Of a stretch of 64,000 nt of DNA, positions 33,073-45,460 are shown piece after piece; position 1 is the stretch's first letter; every line of letters starts with the position of its first letter. A program made the translations under genes and the position numbers. A model generated the notes under the pieces. That model had not been told where the DNA came from. It did no database searches and worked only from the letters and a program-made list of their open reading frames with translations. The stretch covers positions 1 through 64,000 of the forward strand of contig JAREIK010016296.1 in assembly GCA_029783825.1 (NCBI GenBank), written 5' to 3'. This DNA is from Sapria himalayana (taxonomy: Eukaryota > Streptophyta > Magnoliopsida > Malpighiales > Rafflesiaceae).

Positions 33073-36057
33073 CATTTAGTTTGGGTAGTCTTATCTATAA
33101 TACAGAAAAAAAAATAAATAAAATAAATAAAATATACATTACAACACTTTGTATAGAAATATAACTATATTTATTATAATTTATTTTTTATTTTTTTTAT
33201 TAATTTTACCTTAATTTTTACCATTTTTTAATTAATCTTGACTTAATTTTTTAAATTATTAAATAATTTTTATTTATTATATAAAACATATCACATATGT
33301 AATACGAATAAATAATAAAAGAAAATTAAATATAAAAATTTATTTAACATTTCAACAAATTACATAAAAAATGATAAAATATATTTAAAAACATTTAAAA
33401 TTTTTATTTGTCGTCAATAACTTGAACATCATCTATCAATAGATTTTCAATTTCTCAAATTCTTCAAAAATTCATCTTTTAAAATTTAAATTTTCATGTG
33501 CTCATTTTTCAAATTTTCAAAGATATCAAACTCCTAGCATATCTGATATAAGAAATGTTTTTCTATCTACAATTATATTCACAATAATTAAGAAAATGAA
33601 TTTTTAATAATAGATATTGATGGAGTAAATAAATAAATTGTTATTCTAAATAATACAAGTCATGTAAATTCATGAAAACTTTTATTTCATAAAATCAAAA
33701 TTATATAATTCAAGTAATAGATATTAGCAATAATTAATATCTAAATATTTTGAAATATCATATCTACTAAACAGACTATCTAACTGCTTTTCCTTATCTA
33801 ATTTTATAAAGAATAAATAATTTCTAAATGCAAGTATAGTTATGAATGATGATATTTAAAAATTATTAATACATGTATTCTCATAATATTTTATAAATTA
33901 TTTATTTATTCATATGTTTTATACTCTATTTTAAATGGCTAGTCCATATATAAAATTATGAAATTTAAACTTCAATCCTATGAATTTATACAAATATCTA
34001 AGCAATAAAATGATAAAATAATTAATATAATTTTAGTTAATATCAAAATATATATATATTGAATCACTCATATTATAAATATACTTATGTTCAATATAAG
34101 GTATAAGAATATATGTTAAAGAAGACATGTTATTAGTATCATAAAAAATCTCTAAAAACAAAAAAAAACTCTTACAATCACTTGAAGTTATTATAAAATG
34201 AATCAACTTTCTTATTTATTTAATTTGATAAAATATCTTTATATCTTATGCAAAATTTTAATATTAAGTTGAATTTCAAAGATATTAGATATCATACTAA
34301 CAAATTTAAACCTACTAATTCATATAAAATAAAAAAGTCGTGTAATTTATCATATATACAAAGAAATTTTATAGGAGTCATCATAGCTTATGATGAGAGT
34401 GATATTAATTTCAAACTAATATATATTATTAAATTAACTATATGACATCTCATATACAATATTTTACTTAGTAGATAATTCTTTAATTATTCTAATAAAT
34501 AAATATATGAAACTATTATTATTTAAAATATCATCAAAAATAATATTAAAACTTTTACTTGAAAGATCATGATCTTTCAAGTAAAAGTTTTAATATTATT
34601 TTTGATGATATTTTAAATAATAATAGTTTCATATATTTATTTATTAGAATAATTAAAGAATATCTACTAAGTAAAATATTGTATAGGAGATGTCATATAG
34701 TTAATTTAATAATATATATTAGTTTGAAATTAATATCACTCTCATCATAAGCTATGATGACTCCTATAAATTTCTTTGTATATATGATAAATTACACGAC
34801 TTTTTTATTTTATATGAATTAGTAGGTTTAAATTTGTTAGTATGATATCTAATATCTTTGAAATTCAACTTAATATTAAATTTTGCATAAGATATAAAGA
34901 TATTTTATCAATTAAATAAATAAGAAAGTTGATCATTTTATAATAACTTCAAGTGATTGTAAGAGTTTTTTTTTTGTTTTTAGAGATTTTTTTATGATAC
35001 TAATAACATGTCTTCGTTAACATATATTCTTATACCTTATATTGAACATAAGTATATTTATAATATGAGTGATTCAATATATATATATTTGAATATTAAC
35101 TAAAATATTAATTAATTATTTATCATTTATTGCTTAGATATTTGTATAAATTCATAGGATTGAAGTTTAAAATTTCATAATTTTATATATGGACTAGCCA
35201 TTTAAATAGAGTATAAAACATATGAATAAATAAATAATTTATAAAATATTATGAGAATACATGTATTAATAATTTTTAAATATCATCATTCATAACTATA
35301 CTGCATTTAGAAATTATTTATTCTTTATAAAATTAGATAAGGAAAAGCAGTTAGATAGTCTGTTTAGTAGATATGATATTTCAAAATATTTAGATATTAA
35401 TTATTGCTAATATCTATTACTTGAATTATATAATTTTGATTTTATGAAATAAAAGTTTTCATGAATTTACATGACTTGTATTATTTAGAATAACAATTAT
35501 TTATTTACTCCATCAATATCTATTATTAAAATTCATTTTCTTAATTATTGTGAATATAATTGTAGATAGAAAAACATTTCTTTATATCAGATATGCTAGG
35601 AGTTTTGATATCTTTGAAAATTTGAAAAATGAGCACATGAAAATTTAAATTTTAAAAGATGAATTTTTGAAGAATTTGAGAAATTGAAAATCTATATTGA
35701 TAGATGATGTTCAAGTTATTGACGACAAATAAAAATTTAAATGTTTTTAATATATTTTTATCATTTTTTATGTAATTTGTTGAAATGTTAAATAAATTTT
35801 TATATTTAATTTTCTTTTATTATTATTCGTATTACATATGTGATATGTTTTATATAATAATAAAAATTATTTAATAATTTAAAAAATTAAGTCAAGATTA
35901 ATTAAAAAATGGTAAAAAATTAAGGTAAAATTAATAAAAAACTAAAAATAAATTATAATAAATATAGTTATATTTCTATACAAAGTGTTGTAATGTATAT
36001 TTTTATTTATTTATTTATTTTTTTTTCTGTATTATAGATAAGACTACCCAACTAATG
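33073..36057. other. AT-rich core around the axis
   Basis: About 3 kb, self-complementary across 34569/34570. No gene is visible on either strand; short open frames near 34248-34750 are mirror images of each other and AT-rich. If the carrier gene had its first exon on this side, it should be here, and I do not find it. Confidence 0.7.
34561..34578. repeat. symmetry axis of the giant palindrome, zero spacer
   Basis: The 18-base sequence GAAAGATCATGATCTTTC is its own reverse complement and is centred between 34569 and 34570. The flanks continue to match as reverse complements with no unpaired loop. The first mismatch I find is about 90 bases from the axis (a one-base indel near 34478 and its mirror). 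A natural long palindrome usually keeps a short asymmetric spacer; none is present here. Confidence 0.95.
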
Positions 36058-36065
36058 GTTATAGG

Positions 36066-36778
36066 CTATGTTGCACGGACATGAATACGGACACGAAGAT
36101 ACGACACGGCAGGATACGGGGACACGGCAAATTCTAAAAAACTAGGATACGGATACGACTAGGATACGTCATGATAAAAAAAATAAAAATAAAAATTATT
36201 AATTATAAATATTAGGTATTTTAAAATAATTTAAAATTCTGTATTTTAAAATAATTTAAAATTCTGTATTTTTAAAATAATGTAAAAAAAATTTAAACCC
36301 TCTAACACTCCCCCCACCACCCTCCCCTTTACAGTTTTGATTTTCGAACTCTCCCCCCTCCCGATACAGATTCCAAACTCCTCATTCTCTTTATAGAATT
36401 AGGTTACCTTAGGTATTGTCGGCGCCTCGGCGGTGTGCTCCTCCCCTCCCCGTTTGACGCAATGACAATTGACACTATTTCTTGTAATTGGCTTGTCGGC
36501 AACTCATTGTCGGTGGTGTGCTCCTCAATTTGTTGGAGATGTAGGAGTATAGTTAATATATAGTGTATTTCCGATGTGTTAGAATCGTAAAAATGTGTCA
36601 GTTGGTAAACGACGCGTCTGTAGGTAAACGACGCGTCTGTTGTTAACGACGACTGTTTCCGAACAACGCGTCGGATATGTCTCTGACGCGTATCCGACCC
36701 GTGTCCATGTGTCTGACACGTGGACACGGGTCGGACACGGTGACACGGGCAGTTCCTAGGCATATCCGTGCAACATAG
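36066..36778. mobile_element. mirror copy of the 708-bp hAT-like element (713 bp here)
   Basis: Same termini and target duplication (GTTATAGG at 36058-36065 and 36779-36786). It differs from 32357-33064 by several one-base changes, for example GTCGGCAACTC against GTCGCAACTC and GTCGGTGGTG against GTCGTGGTG in matching orientation. Such doubled-base differences look like raw-read indels. Confidence 0.8.
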
Positions 36779-37150
36779 GTTATAGGTGTCCCAAGCCGAC
36801 TTGTATCTTATATAAAAGTTTCTATTTTACACATTTTGTAGTGTGTTTCAAATTTCACATTTTATGTTTAGCTTGCAATTAAATATAGTATTTCTAGGGT
36901 TCTAACCAGAGGATTTCTAGGAGAGATGTGTATTATACTAGCATAGTGCACACTGCACACAATAGTGCACAATTTCATGTTTGGAAGTGATGGCTTGCAA
37001 ATACTATGTGCTATCTTTGTTTACTTGCCCACCCATTGTGTGGCCCCAAAAACACTGTTTTCCAGGGTGAGTGTCCCATTTTTTTTAGCTGTGTATGGTA
37101 GAATTGGGTGAACCTTATTTGTGAGTGATAATGGATTGCATTTTTAACAG

Positions 37151-40100
37151 GTACAAGGAATGCATGCGGATGTCACCTCTTTGTGCAAGGCGAGTGTGTG
37201 GGGAGAAGCCTCTCGCATTTTCAATGAGAAGGATTCAGAGCCCTTTGGAAGGGCAATCTGGTCACTATTGCTCATCGTCTCCCCTATTCGTCAGTCAACT
37301 TCTATGCTTATGAATGCTACAAGAGTGTAAGTTAAGAGCACCCTCAGAACCTGCTCGTGAGTTCTATTGTCTTCTTAAAATTTCTCAATGCCATTAGCTC
37401 TGTTGCAGTTCTTGCTGTCTGTTCTTGGCCAGGACCAAGGTAGGCACCATGGTGCCAACCATGCTGTGCACTTTGCAGGAGGTGGGTTGGCTGGAATAAC
37501 TGCTGCATCTGCCACATACCCACTGGATCTCGTGAGGACTCGTCTTGCAGCACAGGCAAGTCTCTGATCTCAGAGAAGTAGCGATGTTTGGTCAGTGGGA
37601 GCCATTTTTTTTTTTCATGAAATTAATAGTTTTTTACTTTTTTTGATTTCTTCTGTTCTTGGCTGGGAGTGTCTAAGTTGGGTCCTGGTTTTGAATTTGC
37701 GCAGAGAAACACAGTATATTACCGAGGCATATGGCATGCATTTCACACCATATGCAGAGAAGAAGGGTTTTTGGCTTTTACAAGGGGCTAGGAGCAACAT
37801 TGCTGGTATATTTTTTTTTTTGTTTTTCTCCCCTAATGTTGTTCTTCATCTATTCTTCTTTACTGCTGTTTTATTAATCTTCTCTTTGTGTGCATGACAG
37901 AGTGTTGGACCAAGCATAGCCATAAGTTTTTCTGTTTCGAGTCTGTCAGGACTCTTTGGCAGTCTAAAAGGGTGAAGTTTTTCAGCTGGACCACTCTCTC
38001 ATTCTAGTTTGGTTAAACACTAAGCCAAAAAAAAAGTAAAATATCCATTAGCTCATAATAATGAAACATATGTGGGGTGGGTGTCCTAATATATTAAGCT
38101 AATGGATTGGGACAAGTCACTTATTAGTGTTGGGTGCTCGTAAAAATAATAAAATAAAACTAAAAAAAAAATAAGCTAAATTTTGACAAATGCAACTTCA
38201 TCATCATGCTAGTATGTACTATGTATGCATTGTGGTCATGTTTACTTACTGATATGATATCTAAATATAAGTTATAATAATGATTTTATCTTGAATCTTC
38301 TTGAGGAATAGATAATTAATGTTTATGTATAGTGTCTGATATTAAAATATCAGATTAGATATTATATGTCTATTGTTTGATTCTCATAGTAAATAATCAT
38401 GAGAGAAGAAAGTAGATATTCAATTTCTTAGAGTATATTTCATATTCAAAGTATCGTGAGGTAATTTTGTTTCATATATTTCTAGAAGATAAAATTATCC
38501 TCAAAAATAGTATAAAAGCTCGTAGTAGGTCCCCTCTTTCTGCAAGCTAGTATTCAACTTAAATTGAATATCCTACTAACTATAATTGTCCTGTAATTAC
38601 TAAAAGAGATCACGGGCTATGGTGACCTTATTCACATACTTTAGTATGATGATTAAATAATTAATTTTTCTTATAATTTTTTTAAAAATAATTGAGTCAA
38701 CCGAATTAGTTATATCAAATAAGAATTAATACCTGGATTATCATAGTATTTTTTTAGAGCACAACCCAACAAACTAATTTCGTAAGTGTATCAATTGTAT
38801 ATATTTTTTGTGATAATATGATATTTTTTATTAGAGAAAATTATTTTTATTTTAAGAAAATATTCGAGTCTTATAAGATTTTTTATTTGAAATTATAATT
38901 AAAAATACTCATTGAGTTGATAATTCCTAATTCTTTATCTTTTTATTATTAAAAAATATTCACATACACAATAAGTATAATCATCCATCATTAAAATTTT
39001 TCTAAAAACATAATAAAAAATTTGTTATGCACTTGTGTAAATCAAATAAAGTGATTTTATGTAAAGATCTTGTCAATATAAACTCTCTATAACTATTTCA
39101 GGTCATATAATAATTTTTGCTACTTATAAAATATATTGATTATGATAACTCAAAACTCAGGCTGCTCCATATGTACTTCTATCTCAAGGTCACCATGATG
39201 AAATATATTCTTAATGTCTAGTTTATAGATTAATAAAGTTATTTCATGACTTAAATAGTCACTAAGAGCCTGATTTGAAATATTCACTACTTAGTAAGGA
39301 ATTTGAATCTTTCTTTGAAGAGAATTATTGTTTGGCAAATGAGATATGTTACTTTTGTGTGGGGAAATTTAATAACTTTATTTGAATCCTATAGTTGGTG
39401 AACCACTAGTTTCCAATGACTCTCAGTAAAACATTATCATGACAACAAGGTTGTGTGGAAAGTATTGCTAATAATCTAGTACAACATGATCCTACTAAGT
39501 ACATTGATGTGTGTGTGTGTGTGTGTGTGTGTGTGAGTTTGTGTTTCATGGAGGTGATTGAAAAATGTATAATCAATTTACTATTTTCACAAATCAATTG
39601 TTCGGGCATTGTTTTTTCTCGGTGAGTAATTTAGGAAAAAAATTACTTTTTTTATAATTCAATTTTGGAAAAACCTATAATTATGAAATGGGTCTCATTT
39701 TTATTATGTTTAAATTATGATTTCTTAGTATTATTTAAATATTTATTTAGCAAGTTCGGCTATTATTTATTCACCGGTAGTATATATTTATTTTTTGGGG
39801 AAAGTATTAATTAGGTAGCTAATTTAAAATAAATAAGAATAAGGTACTAAGAATTAATATTATATCAATTAGTACACTTAAAAAATTATTATGATTAAGG
39901 AATTAAAGTGATGAATACTACCTTAATTTTGATCTTAAGGTAGTACTTATAATATATTATGGTAGTATTTACAGTAAATTAAGACAGTACTCATTATCGT
40001 AGTTTCTTAATCACAATAATTTTTTTATGTGTACTGATTGATATAATATTTTTTAGTATCTTATTATTATTTATTTTTAAATTAACTACCCGAACATAAT

Positions 40101-40675
40101 TTTTTTTTCTTCTATTTAATAAGATATATTTTAATTTTCTCCAAAATTAATAATAATAATTATTATTATTATTATTATTATTTTTTTTTGAATATTGAGG
40201 TTGAAAATTATCTTATGTTCGTTTCAGGCCGAATGATTCAGCAGTTGTGATGGGTCTTGCGTGTGGTAGTCTCTCAGGGATCGCATCATCAACAGGTGCG
40301 CTGCAAAAGTTTTCTTTTTTTTTTTTTTGAAAAAGAAATCAACTGATTCTCCATAGCATAGTTTACGTTTCCATGGAGAATATGCAGGAGTAGATGTCAT
40401 ATTTTATTTTTTATTTTCTCTTCACACTCTCACAGCAACATTTCCTGTGGATCTGGTGCGGCGGAGGATGCAATTAGAAGGTGCTGCAGGCCGAGCTCGG
40501 GTACAAAAATGGCGTTTTTGGGACATTCAGGCACATAATCCACACCGAAGGGTTCAAGGGACTGTATAGAGGAATCCTACCCGAGTACTATAAGGCAGTT
40601 CCTGGTGTAGGGATTGTCTTCATGACTTACGAAACACTCAAAATGCTCATGTCGAGACTACCTACTGACAATTAG
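37151..40675 (+). CDS. mitochondrial solute carrier, mirror copy, 5' exon missing
   Basis: Exons 37151-37325, 37409-37555, 37705-37805, 37901-37970 (approximate end), 40228-40295 and 40436-40675, with a TAG stop. Domains are as for the left copy. The frame breaks are mostly at different sites: an A is lost in NEEGF, 5 T instead of 6 follow EEG, an A is lost in VYES, and GT is lost before YKNGV. It is intact where the left copy is broken (FYAYECYKS, ATFPVDLVRRR, LEGAAGRARV). The GC donor (CAG|GCAAGT at 37555) agrees with the left copy. No upstream exon is visible between the axis and 37151. Confidence 0.85.
39507..39535. repeat. (GT)n microsatellite, mirror copy
   Basis: Mirror of the CA run at 29600-29633, slightly shorter. 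Lies in the carrier intron. Confidence 0.8.
39802..40097. mobile_element. mirror of MITE copy 2
   Basis: Reverse complement of 29030-29330, beginning AGTATTAATTAGGTAG and ending AACTACCCGAACATA. A few one- and two-base differences separate it from the left copy. It lies in the carrier intron. Confidence 0.7.
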
Positions 40676-40915
40676 TCGCATCTGATCTAATCTACTGGGA
40701 GCTGTTCTATTTATCATGTATAGGCATTGTAACATCGAGATAGATCCCCAACTTCGGCATATATACGTCTGATCCATTGGATAGATAGTGTTCATTGATG
40801 ATGATGATGATTGTATAACAATTTTGTTCTTAATCATGTTCCAGTTATTTCAGTGTTTTCTCTCTCTTATCTCTCTTGTAATGAAAAGAAAATGGTAGGA
40901 TCTTAGTTCGGAAAG

Positions 40916-43319
40916 CTAGTCTGCCTCTTCTCTAACTGTTGGGTGTTGTTCTTCTTGCTCTGCTCTGGATTTGGGTTGCGTGTTGTTTTGCAGATAGTGG
41001 CAGGAAAAGAGATTGAAGTAGAGGAGATTCAGAGTTGATAGAGCAGCAATGAAGAAGAAATAGTTGTCGATCCTAGCTTTGTTCAGGTCACGGCCGCCCA
41101 GCCATGGCGTTCTCCCATCTGTGCCAGTGATGCGGTGGATGATATTGACGAGGAAAGTGTTGAGGTAGCTGGTTGCAGAGAAGCTGAGGAAGAATATTGC
41201 TCCTGCGACGGTTCTCATGGATTCTGGCAGATGCGTGGTGAAGTATTCCATGAGGGCGACCGCGGAAAATGCCTCGTTGAAGCCCGTCAGAGCGAACTGT
41301 GGCAGGAGGAAGAAGATGCTCATGGGAGACACGAAGGAGTTGCTCTCCAGAGCAAGTCGGCGCCGCCTCCTCTCGGCGGTGGCCCCGGCCAGCATGCAGA
41401 GAATCGCCAAGACGATCCCCGTGTTGATTCGCCGTTTCATCGTGAATCTCATATCTCGCCCTGACAATTTCGCTGCTCGAGGCAGGTAGACCTGCTCGTA
41501 GATGAAGATCCACGTGGAAAGGCAGAGCATCGACGCCAGGCCCATCCATGCAGGCGGGACCCTGAAGCTGCCGATCCTGTTGTCCGCCTGGATTGCCTGC
41601 ATCACCCCAAAAGTGTTCATCTGCTCCATGGCGACGAAGCAGCCGATTCCGGTCAACAGCACCGGCACTACTCCTAGCAGCAGCTTCAGTTCTTCCACCT
41701 GCTGCACGCTGCATAAGCGCCATGAATCCTCCGCCACGCCCCTCCCATCTACTTCGTCCCCACGAACGATCAGAGCCGCCCTATCGAAAAACCGAAACTT
41801 GTCCGTGCGAGCTAGCTTTTCCCCGTTGCTTCTCGATTCAACGGCGGAGGGAGGATCATGGAGGAGATGTGCGTGAGGAATTGCTTGGACGGGCACCCTG
41901 CGTTTCCGGAGCGCAGCCACGATCACCTTTGTCACGTCGACGAACACACTTCCCTGAGCTTTCTTCATGATGTAGCTGCGTTTCCCAACCAAGAAGATTG
42001 AAATGGAGAAGAAGAGGCAGGCAGTTGGAATTCCATAGCCTGCCACCCAGCTCACGTTGGACTGCACGTAGGCCACGACAGACAGCGCGATCAGAAGAGC
42101 CACGGTGAAGGAGAAGTACCACCAGTTGAAGAAGCTCTGCAGCTGGGCTCTTCCCATGGCCGTCTGCGTGTCGAATTGATCAGCCCCGAAAGCAATGTTG
42201 CAGGGCCTGATCCCGCCGGATCCGACGGCCAGCAGTGCCAGACCCACGTATAGAACAACCAGCTGCCAGCTCTGTGCCTGCTCGCAGTTCACCCCTCCGT
42301 CGCATGCTGCCGGCCTGAGCTGCGGCAGCTTCGCTGTCATCGCCATGGTTCCCACGCCCTGCAAATTTCATCACAGTTTCTCTCAACAGAATTCAGCGTG
42401 CAGGAGTGGCGGAGACCATGGCTGACCTTACCAGGAACGAGGCAATGGAGCCGTAGAGGAGAGTGCGGTATCTTCCTAGATATCCATCAGACAGGAAGGC
42501 GCCCGCCAGCGGCGTCAAGTTCGACGAACCAGACCACAGGTGGTACACGTTGATCACCAGGATGCCGTCCATGTTGTACTTTGTTTGTAGATACACCGTC
42601 AGATTTGCGACCATGCTCATCGAAGCCAACTTCTCGAACGATTCATTCCCTTCAATATCAAATCACCCATTAAGTTATTTTACAAAAACAAAAAAAAAAA
42701 AAAAAAAGCTTTATTTTTTAATAATTTTTATATTTATAATTCATTTATGGTACTTTTTTTATAATTTTATAATATCTATTATTATATATTAATTATCTCT
42801 TGGCCCCTTAAGTTGGTCTTTTTATTATTAATTTAACAATAGTTAAATTTCATTTAGAAATAACATAAAATGTGACTTATTTTTACAAAAAAAGAAAAAT
42901 TCTCATTATTTTTTAATAAAAATAACTTTTTAATTATATATATATTTATTTATTTATTATATATAAATTTTTTATAAAAATTGTATTATATATATTTTTC
43001 AATTCTCATTATATTTTTATTATATATACATATTTTAATTTTTTTTTAATAATTCTCATTTTAACATAAAATGGGGTCTTTGACAAATAAACCCGAGGGT
43101 TGAACGCGTCTCCTCAGGGTTAAAGGTTATTCTTGTAAAAATACACGTGAGCATCAGTTCATGTGTGCATTGGATAAACTAAGCTAAACATGCTTACCGA
43201 GAATGTATTTGATTGATTTCCAGCCGCCTGCTACTCTTTCTTGAGGAAGTTGGGCCTAGAGCCTCTTCCATTTCCAAGCAGCAATCGTCGTCTTCAACCT
43301 CTCCTCTGTCTTTCTCCAT
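40916..43319 (-). CDS. NPF transporter, mirror copy
   Basis: Identical gene model on the minus strand: exon 3 42358-40916, exon 2 42649-42432, exon 1 about 43319-43198. The exon 3 protein is identical to the left copy over its whole length. The same exon 1 frame problem is present, so that defect is shared by both arms, unlike the carrier indels. The stop codon lies 241 bases from the carrier stop at 40675. Confidence 0.87.
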
Positions 43320-44373
43320 TGTCGCTTTTCTTTAGCTTTTTCTTCCTCTGTGTTTCGTTTTGTCAAGCCAAATACTGCCGCCAACTTGCTACGTTCATGC
43401 GTCTGAGAATGAAGAAGTCTCAGGACGTCAATTTGTAATGCTTAATGGAGTTACACGGCTATGTAACATCTGTTCTGGTTTTAATAAAACGAGGACGACA
43501 ATATTGAGAGAAGTATTCGTAATGAAATATAATAAATGAGCTCGTGAAAACCATGGTGTGTTCTTCAGTTCTTGAAAAGTTGTGTTCGTGATAAAGAAAC
43601 TCATCTTTATGTAACGTTTATCGAATTAATGAATCTTTATAGTTGTGCGTGATAAAGCAAAGTAAATCTAGGATTAATTAACAATGCCTTCTTCATGTAA
43701 CTCCATTTCTTATTGGTCACTAAATTGATTAATTAGACACTAAAAAACAATTTTTTTTATTTTTTATTAATATTTATTAATAAATTGTAGCAAATAATTT
43801 TTTTTATTTGTCATAAAAATGTAAATATTATTTTAATCATTATTCTAGTAATTTTATTTTAAATAACGATTTTTATGGGCACTATTAATAAGTTTGTATT
43901 TTTTAAAATAAAAAAAAATTTGTAGCTATATAAATATATTTTTATTTTTTATAATTTTAAAAAATATAAAGAAAAAAAATGCTTATGTGTAATTTGGTGT
44001 ATTGTAATAATATCAAGCCGATAATTATTTTATGAACCACAAATTCAAAATTTACAATTTGGAAATCCTCAACTTCCAAGGATAATAATTTTTTTTAAAT
44101 AATTGGAAAAAATTATAAAATTACAAATTAATTAGAGAAATATATTTTGCAATTTATATTATAAAAAATTATAAATTTAACTCGTATTAATTATATCACA
44201 CAAATAAAATGTTGTTGACTAAGAAATACAAAAAAAAAAACAGTAACTAACTATAAGTCTACAATATTATATGCAATTTTAAACTAATGAGTACATACTA
44301 GTGGAGATGCATTGAGCAATATTAAACTCAATTGCAATTAGGTTTGGTGATGTTCCTTTAATTCTTGCAACTT
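43320..44373. other. AT-rich intergenic stretch, mirror of 24753-25805
   Basis: No gene or transposon recognised. It matches the left arm apart from minor A/T-run length changes. Confidence 0.45.
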
Positions 44374-44762
44374 AGTGAAATTCTCTCTCTCTCTCTCTAG
44401 TTCGTGCACTCTCTCTCTAGTTCTTGCTCTATCTCTCTCCCCCTCACTTTCTCTCTCTAGTTCGTGCTCTCTGTCTCTCTCTAGTTCGTGTTCTCTCCCC
44501 ACCATCAAACGCATCAACAATGTGAGACACTATGTCACATTCTCTCACTCTCTCTCTCTCTCTCTTACTGTCTAGTTCATGCTCTCTCTCTCTTACTGTC
44601 TAGTTCATGCTCTCTCTCTCTCTCTCTTACTGTCTAGTTCATGCTCTCTCTCTCTCTCTCTTACTGTCTTGTTCATGCTCTCTCTCTCTCTTACTGTCTA
44701 GTTCATGCTCTCTCTCTCTCTCTCTCTCTTACTGTCTAGTTCATGCTCTCACTCTCTCTAGT
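44374..44762. repeat. CT-rich minisatellite, mirror copy
   Basis: Reverse complement of 24364-24752: units of TTACTGTCTAGTTCATGCTC followed by (CT)n. Unit number and run lengths appear equal to the left arm. Confidence 0.85.
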
Positions 44763-45460
44763 TGGTTTTCTCTCCCCAGTCCCCACCATCCTCAAACGCA
44801 TCAACAATGTGTTCATCCTCAAACGCAACAACGTATTTTTATGCATGCACCAAGAAGAAAATGCTCTCGTTTTTTCTTTTCAAGGCATGCAATGAGGAGG
44901 AGATGGAGGAGCATTGGAGGAAGAGAGAAATGTGTGTGTGTGTGTGTGCGTGCGTGCATGTATGTGCGTGCACGTGCGTATAGAAAATTCGCTATATTTT
45001 GTATTTGATGAGCCTCAATCACTTATATCACCGTGCTAAGGCATGACCTTAACAGTTACAGTAACAAATTTAATTTTAGAGTTCTTATGATATCCAATAT
45101 ATTAATATTTGCATAATTACACCAATTATATATAAAAATACAAAAGCAAAATTCACATAAATATACGTAAGTAATAAACATGTGTCCGAATCCAATCAAG
45201 TTGCATTCGCAATATAATTTACACCCAAAAAATCTACAAATGTTTTTTTTTATCATTAAATAGAATATGAATATATACAATGCCCTACGCTCGCCCTCTG
45301 CGCAGCTCACAAATCGCATCAGAACCCAATTCCCAGTCTGTCGAGAATAGCTGCGCATAAAAAAAATCACACACACACACACTATATATGCGCATATATA
45401 AAATCATAAAAAAGCTCGAGAGTGGCCCCAAGGACAGCTTTTCAGGAATTTGCACTGGCG

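Larger units (their letters stand above)
5125..34569 (+). repeat. left arm of ~29.4-kb inverted repeat
   Basis: Every feature in this arm recurs in reverse complement at 34570-64000. The base at 5125 pairs with the last base of the window, so the arm may start further left than 5125 and its mirror may run beyond the window. The coordinate sum of paired bases is 69125 at 5-10 kb, 69127-69129 at 11-17 kb, 69126 at 18-24 kb, 69124 at 26-28 kb, and rises to 69139 at the axis. Small indels cause the drift. The arm is gene-bearing and does not resemble a plastid inverted repeat. Confidence 0.97.

Noticed and set aside
37040..37075. Candidate first exon of the carrier ending at TTTTCCAGG before GTGAGT
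   Set aside because: The donor looks fair, but no frame gives the conserved N-terminal carrier repeat and the phase for a ...FQ end does not fit.
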